Origin: Echiichthys vipera
Taxonomy: Eukaryota > Chordata > Actinopteri > Perciformes > Trachinidae
Length of the DNA stretch: 64,000 nucleotides
NCBI GenBank assembly: GCA_963691815.1
Contig: OY829660.1
Location: forward strand, 6,842,652 to 6,906,651
Direction: 5' to 3'
The notes beneath the pieces were generated by a model. It saw only the letters and a program-made list of their open reading frames with translations. It made no database searches and was not told where the DNA came from. The position numbers and the translations under genes are program-made. Every line of letters begins with the position of its first letter. Position 1 is the stretch's first letter. Of this stretch, positions 59,581-64,000 are shown in pieces.

Positions 59581-61127
59581 CCAATAAAACACAACACCAA
59601 AACTGTTTGCATTAAACCATTACTTTATTTCATATATATTCACAAAACAAAATAGTGTCAAATAACAGGTTGCAATTGTTAAAGGTGCTCTGGGCGTGTT
59701 TGCAGCGGCCCTGAGAGTTGAATGGATTGCACCCCCCTCCACAACAGCCTCCCCTCAGCTGTGTTGGATGTATACCTGATCTCTTTTCAGTACATGACTG
59801 ACTGAATCCTTTCACTGAACCCCTTTATCATACAGTTATTGATGAGCTGCTGGTCGTGTGATTTCTAGACCTCTCTCTATGGTCACAGCGGTAAAATTTG
59901 TCCACTGGCAATTAGAAAACTGGTGAAAACCGGCAGCGGGAGTAAACAAACCCACCAACCCCAGCTAACATGGCACCAAGCTGTTGATGTTTTAACCCAA
60001 CAGTAAATTAATTATAGACACCTTTCTCTCCTCGCATGAGACAATCTGATGTTTACTACTATGCCCATTACCTTTTCCGGAAAGAACGTGATGTTCTTTT
60101 AATGGAGGGCAAAGGATAAAAGTTGATATCAGATGGTAAACAATCCTGAATACCCCTCAAGAGTTTGCCTTTCCCAGCAGGGCACGTAATCATCACTTTG
60201 CACATTAAAAACACCGGGGATCACAAGGGAACCGTTTTGCACGGACACTCTACACTATAATGATCACTGTAACCACAGCAAAGGCGTACGGGAATCATCC
60301 TCTCAATCACTTCAAATCCATACCTGGGAATGGGGGAGTACACTTAAGGGGGAATGGGTCTTGTTAAATTAGTTGGTTGAATTACAGTATGCACTAGGAA
60401 CTTCTCATGAGGTGCAAAACTGCTGTATTTTCCTTTTAATAATTATGTAAATAATTAACCTATGTACATTATTTTTTTTACAGTTTCCTTACATGTTAAT
60501 TACTAACTTGTTATGGTACTTTGTCTAAAGCCACAGGCATTGTGTGTTTAATGGAGTACCAAAGATTTATCACTTGGTGTAAACAACATGGGATGATATT
60601 GCAAATTCCCACCATTTTAAAACTATAATGTTGAGTGCTCATCTGAACGACAGCAAACTCTAAAGACCTAAAATAATAACTTTAAAGTCATTCTGCAAAG
60701 GCACTGTTTAAACCCGTGAAGTGGCTTGAATTGACAGATTTTTACCATGAGGCTAAACAGTACTGTAAAAACACAAATAACGGCAGTGCTATTTTTCTTT
60801 TTAAAGGAATGCTGTTAAAACTAAACCATGAAGGAGCTGCGTCAACCGCCGACAAACTAATGATTTAAGATGGTAAAATGTTCTCAGTGGTGCGTTCAGT
60901 GATTTTAGACAGAAGAGAGTGTTTGTGTGTATGGGGGTTCCTGTTGGTTTTCATGCTTCCTCCTGTTGTTTCTGCATCCACACACCTTCAACTTGAGGGA
61001 GAACAGTGTCACCGGTCACACTCCTGTCTGACCTCTGCTTCACACTCCTTCACTCCCCGCCTGTCGCTGACGCACATAGAGTGGCCCTCTGGCTCCAGTG
61101 CTTCTGATGGACAACGCCGCTACCTGA
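59581..61127 (-). other. PEX19 3' UTR and flank
   Basis: No coding exon is visible. A minus-strand AATAAA at 59,624-59,629 lies about 1.5 kb past the PEX19 stop and is one possible end of the transcript. Confidence 0.35.
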
Positions 61128-63178
61128 TCACATGACGGAGCACTGCTCTGCCGCCCCAGCAGCGGGGCCTCCTGGGAGATTGAGGGACTCCATGTCAAAG
61201 TTAAAGCCTGGAGGCTGGGGGGGAGAACAAACAGGAAGAATGCTGTGATGTCTAAGCTACAGTTGGGTTGAGTTTTCCTATTTGCGGAGGTCACATATAC
61301 ACTATATGCTGTGGAAAACTTACGGAGTCACCCGCTAGCTCTTTCGGTGGTTGGCCCAGGTCTTGCAACTGTCAATAAAAGCAATAAAATCTGTGATGAC
61401 TTTTATTCTTCACAAACCAACTTCTATTCACATTAAGAAGAGACACTACAGGTGAAAATGTTACTAATATATATCACCATGAAACTTTACCATTACTGAC
61501 ATTAAGACAAACCATTTTTGAATTTGAAGTTTTCTGAAATGTTATGTTTAAATATGTAAACAAGACATTATCTAATGAAATATGTGCTTATCTGCAAACA
61601 TTTCCAGAACAAATCTGGATGAAGCCAGGTTCAAAATGCTTGTTTTCTTTTTGTTGACATATTAGAGTCAAAGGTTTGTACAGTGGGAAGACTGGCTATG
61701 TCTTTTATTTCCACCATAACCATTTTATCAGCATGATACAGAAAACCCTATCAAAAGCCATTTCAAAAATAAAATGAATCTTAGAAATAAAATGTTATAT
61801 ACTGTATATTGGATATATTTTTAAATACGACTATGAATGAAATATAATCAAAGCCCTCTGAATATAGAGAGTAATGACACTGGATCGTTTGGTGGATGAA
61901 TGTGCTTCTGAACAGCCTTTAAAGATTAAGGTAAAACTTTTGGGGTGATTTCTGTCCACTAGTCTGAAAGATGACATTGTATGTTTGTAAGCTATGCTGT
62001 CTACTGCCAATGTTAAAGTATGTAAAGCTACTTAATGTATAGTATCTGCCTCATGTAACGCCTAATGTAAGCACTTCATCAAATACAGAGTGTGTCCACC
62101 TTTTGCATCAGGTCCATGATGCTCTCGAACGTGCCTTCTTTAACTCCTGCCCCCTGCTCTTCCTTCTCAAACTGCTTACAGATCTCGTCCATGATTTTGG
62201 ACTGCTGCTCATAGCGCTGGTAGTCCTCTGGGCTAAGGCTTGGCTTGTTGGCATCCAACCATTCTGGGTACTGTGAGGATGAGTGACATTTATGAGTGAC
62301 GCTTGGTAGCAGAACTTAAGACTATAGTGATTGCAAGTAAAAGAGATGCACACCTTAGCAGTGATCTCTTTGAGAGACGGATAAAGCACTTCCTTAGAGA
62401 GAAGATTCTGCATGATGGACTGCATGATGGGCAGGATGTTACCATCATCACTGCCTCCTCCTTCGCCACCTTCTTCCAATCCCAGGCCTTCTAGAGCCTT
62501 GACAAGGTCGTCTCCAGCTAGTCCAGAGGACTGTAAGAAAACAATAAAGATATTCAGTAAATTATGTTCGCATCACTCTAAACCGTTACACATTAATTCA
62601 TTGATTCTGATTTACCCACCTGTAGGTTGTCTGCATTTTTGGCCAGGCCACGAAGGGTTTCTTTAAGACAGGAAGTGAATTCTTGTTGGGAGGCGGTGTC
62701 GGTGCCTTCACAGAATACACATAGAACATTTAGGCTACGAGAACAAAACAGTAAGCAAAGGAACATATCACAACTACAAATAATGCAAAGTGTAGAGCTT
62801 ACCAACTTTGCCTGCAGCCTCTGACAGTTTATGGAAGTGCTGCAGCAATTCTGGCTCCTCATGGGCCAGCTCAGTCATGGCCTTCTCCCACTCCTGCTTA
62901 GCTTGGGTAGCCATGTCCCCCTCGAAGAGAGTCTCAAAGAGTTTGCAGTCTTCTAGCAGGGGTGGCTACACAAGTAAATAGGAGAAGAATGGAAAAGTTC
63001 ATGTAGAAAAAAAAAAAAAAGGGTGAGCAGTGAAGTATTGGGGGTGAGGTCTGAACTTTGCATGAGACACAGCCGACAACCAGGCCTACCTTCTCCGCAC
63101 CACTGTTGGCTAAGGAGGAAGCTGCAGCAGGTTCGGGGGCTGGAGGGGCCGGTGTCTTGTCAAAGTCATCCAAAGCAC
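61128..63178 (-). CDS. PEX19: Peroxisomal biogenesis factor 19 (PEX19), first exon outside window
   Basis: The seven exons seen (minus) are 63178-63090, 62965-62803, 62705-62620, 62530-62354, 62270-62100, 61368-61324 and 61214-61128. They encode about 271 residues in unbroken frame. The first starts with 2 nt of a split codon, so exon 1 with the initiator Met lies beyond 64,000. PEX19 is the cytosolic chaperone and import receptor for peroxisomal membrane proteins and docks on PEX3. Recognisable segments are ALDDFDK near the N-terminus, SEAAGKVG, QQEFTSCLKETLRGLAKNA and GNILPIMQSIMQNLLSKEVL. The protein ends in the farnesylation box CSVM (human CLIM). Human has 299 aa. The 3' end faces the COPA start, about 2.8 kb away. 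Confidence 0.97.
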
Positions 63179-63898
63179 CTGTAAGAAAAATAAAAAGAGA
63201 TAACATAAGAACCATGCCAGTGGACTTTTAAAGAGTTTTAACGAAGTAATACAACAACACAAATGTTAAAATGCAGCTGTTATCTACTTATCTTTACATC
63301 AGTTAAAGCCGAGCTGCAGAAAAGGCTTGTTACAATCATCAAAGGTCTCCGAACCGCGCATGAAGCCACTTTTAAATGATTCTACAGTGTCCAAAAGAGT
63401 TATATAGCACGTACTATTCTAACTAACGGTTCTTTCTAGGGGCAAAGCAATGGACATTTAAGCTTATTATTAATACAATTGAACTACAACACTGACTTAG
63501 ATTTAATATTCTGATTGATAATAAAATAGATATATAGTGATGATATTATAACTTTGATAAAGCAAAAGGAATGCCATGAAATGTACACTATGCTGCACGT
63601 TTATTAGGTAGTGGGTACACAAAGCTAAAACTAATAATACAACAGCCCTGCAATAATTCATACCCTTGTTTGTGGTGCTTTTATACTGTGTTAGACTAAT
63701 ATTTAGTTTATCTTCATTGTTATAAATGGTTTTCGACCCTTCATTATAAGGCATACAATTTAACAGCACCATAATCTACAGTCTCTAAAATATAATTAAG
63801 CTGAATCAACTTTTCAACTAAAACTTAACATTACAACTTGTCTTTCATTAAGTTTATTGCAGGACTGTTGTATTAACCTAGGGCGACACGACAAGAGG
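63179..63898 (-). other. PEX19 intron 1 (partial)
   Basis: This is AT-rich DNA with no exon. The PEX19 first coding exon, expected to encode an ELEELL-type start, is not present up to the window end. Confidence 0.6.
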
Positions 63899-64000
63899 GT
63901 TCCTGGTCCCCACAGTCCAAAGACATGCACGTGTTAGGTTGATTGATGACACTAAATTGCCCGTAGGTGTGACTGTGAGTGTGAATGTTTCAATGAACGG
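63899..64000 (+). mobile_element. SINE family A copy, cut by window end
   Basis: The sequence 'cacagtccaaagacatgcac' followed by 'ttgcccgtaggtgtgactgt' matches the middle of family A. The element runs off the window. Confidence 0.75.

Noticed and set aside
59295..59612. Minus-strand 105-codon frame
   Set aside because: It is antisense to a SINE A copy.

Overview
The window is vertebrate nuclear DNA, almost certainly from a ray-finned (teleost) fish. It holds intron-rich orthologues of five well-known vertebrate genes. Its introns and intergenic DNA carry the usual fish repeats: tRNA-derived SINEs, LINE 3' ends, Tc1-, hAT- and TTAA-type DNA elements, CA/GT microsatellites and poly-G tracts. 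I could not determine the species. There is no CRISPR array, operon or prokaryotic feature.

All five genes lie on the minus strand, so the window reads right to left. PEX19 (61,128 to 63,178, with its first exon beyond the window) is the peroxisomal membrane-protein chaperone. COPA (44,762 to 58,314, 30 coding exons, 1222 aa) is the alpha subunit of the COPI coat. NCSTN (31,492 to 43,986, 17 coding exons, 701 aa) is nicastrin of gamma-secretase. VANGL2 (8,280 to 14,878, 7 coding exons, 525 aa, with 5' non-coding exons further right) is the core planar cell polarity membrane protein. FCER1G (3,111 to 4,721, 5 coding exons, 89 aa) is the ITAM-bearing Fc receptor gamma chain. I placed each exon by reading splice donors and acceptors on the minus strand, and every junction keeps the reading frame.

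The regions from left to right are: 1 to 3.1 kb repeats and FCER1G 3' flank; 3.1 to 4.7 kb FCER1G; 4.7 to 8.3 kb spacer and VANGL2 3' flank; 8.3 to 16.8 kb VANGL2 with its start exon and one promoter candidate; 17 to 26.6 kb gene-poor DNA with LINE and SINE pieces; 26.6 to 27.5 kb a CpG-rich second promoter candidate; 28 to 31.5 kb nested transposons and NCSTN 3' flank; 31.5 to 44 kb NCSTN; 44.8 to 58.3 kb COPA; 58.3 to 61.1 kb SINE-rich spacer; 61.1 to 64 kb PEX19.

The genes do not form one pathway. PEX19, COPA, NCSTN and VANGL2 are a conserved linkage group (human 1q23), but COPA is turned round relative to NCSTN compared with human. The most interesting sequence is an open in-frame extension upstream of the VANGL2 AUG, carrying an AUA codon in strong start context. 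Also notable are FCER1G tail microexons that can be skipped in frame, a (CA)n tract next to an FCER1G splice donor, an inverted Tc1 duplication inside COPA, and a Tc1 element with two SINEs inserted into it. I found no previously unknown multi-gene system.
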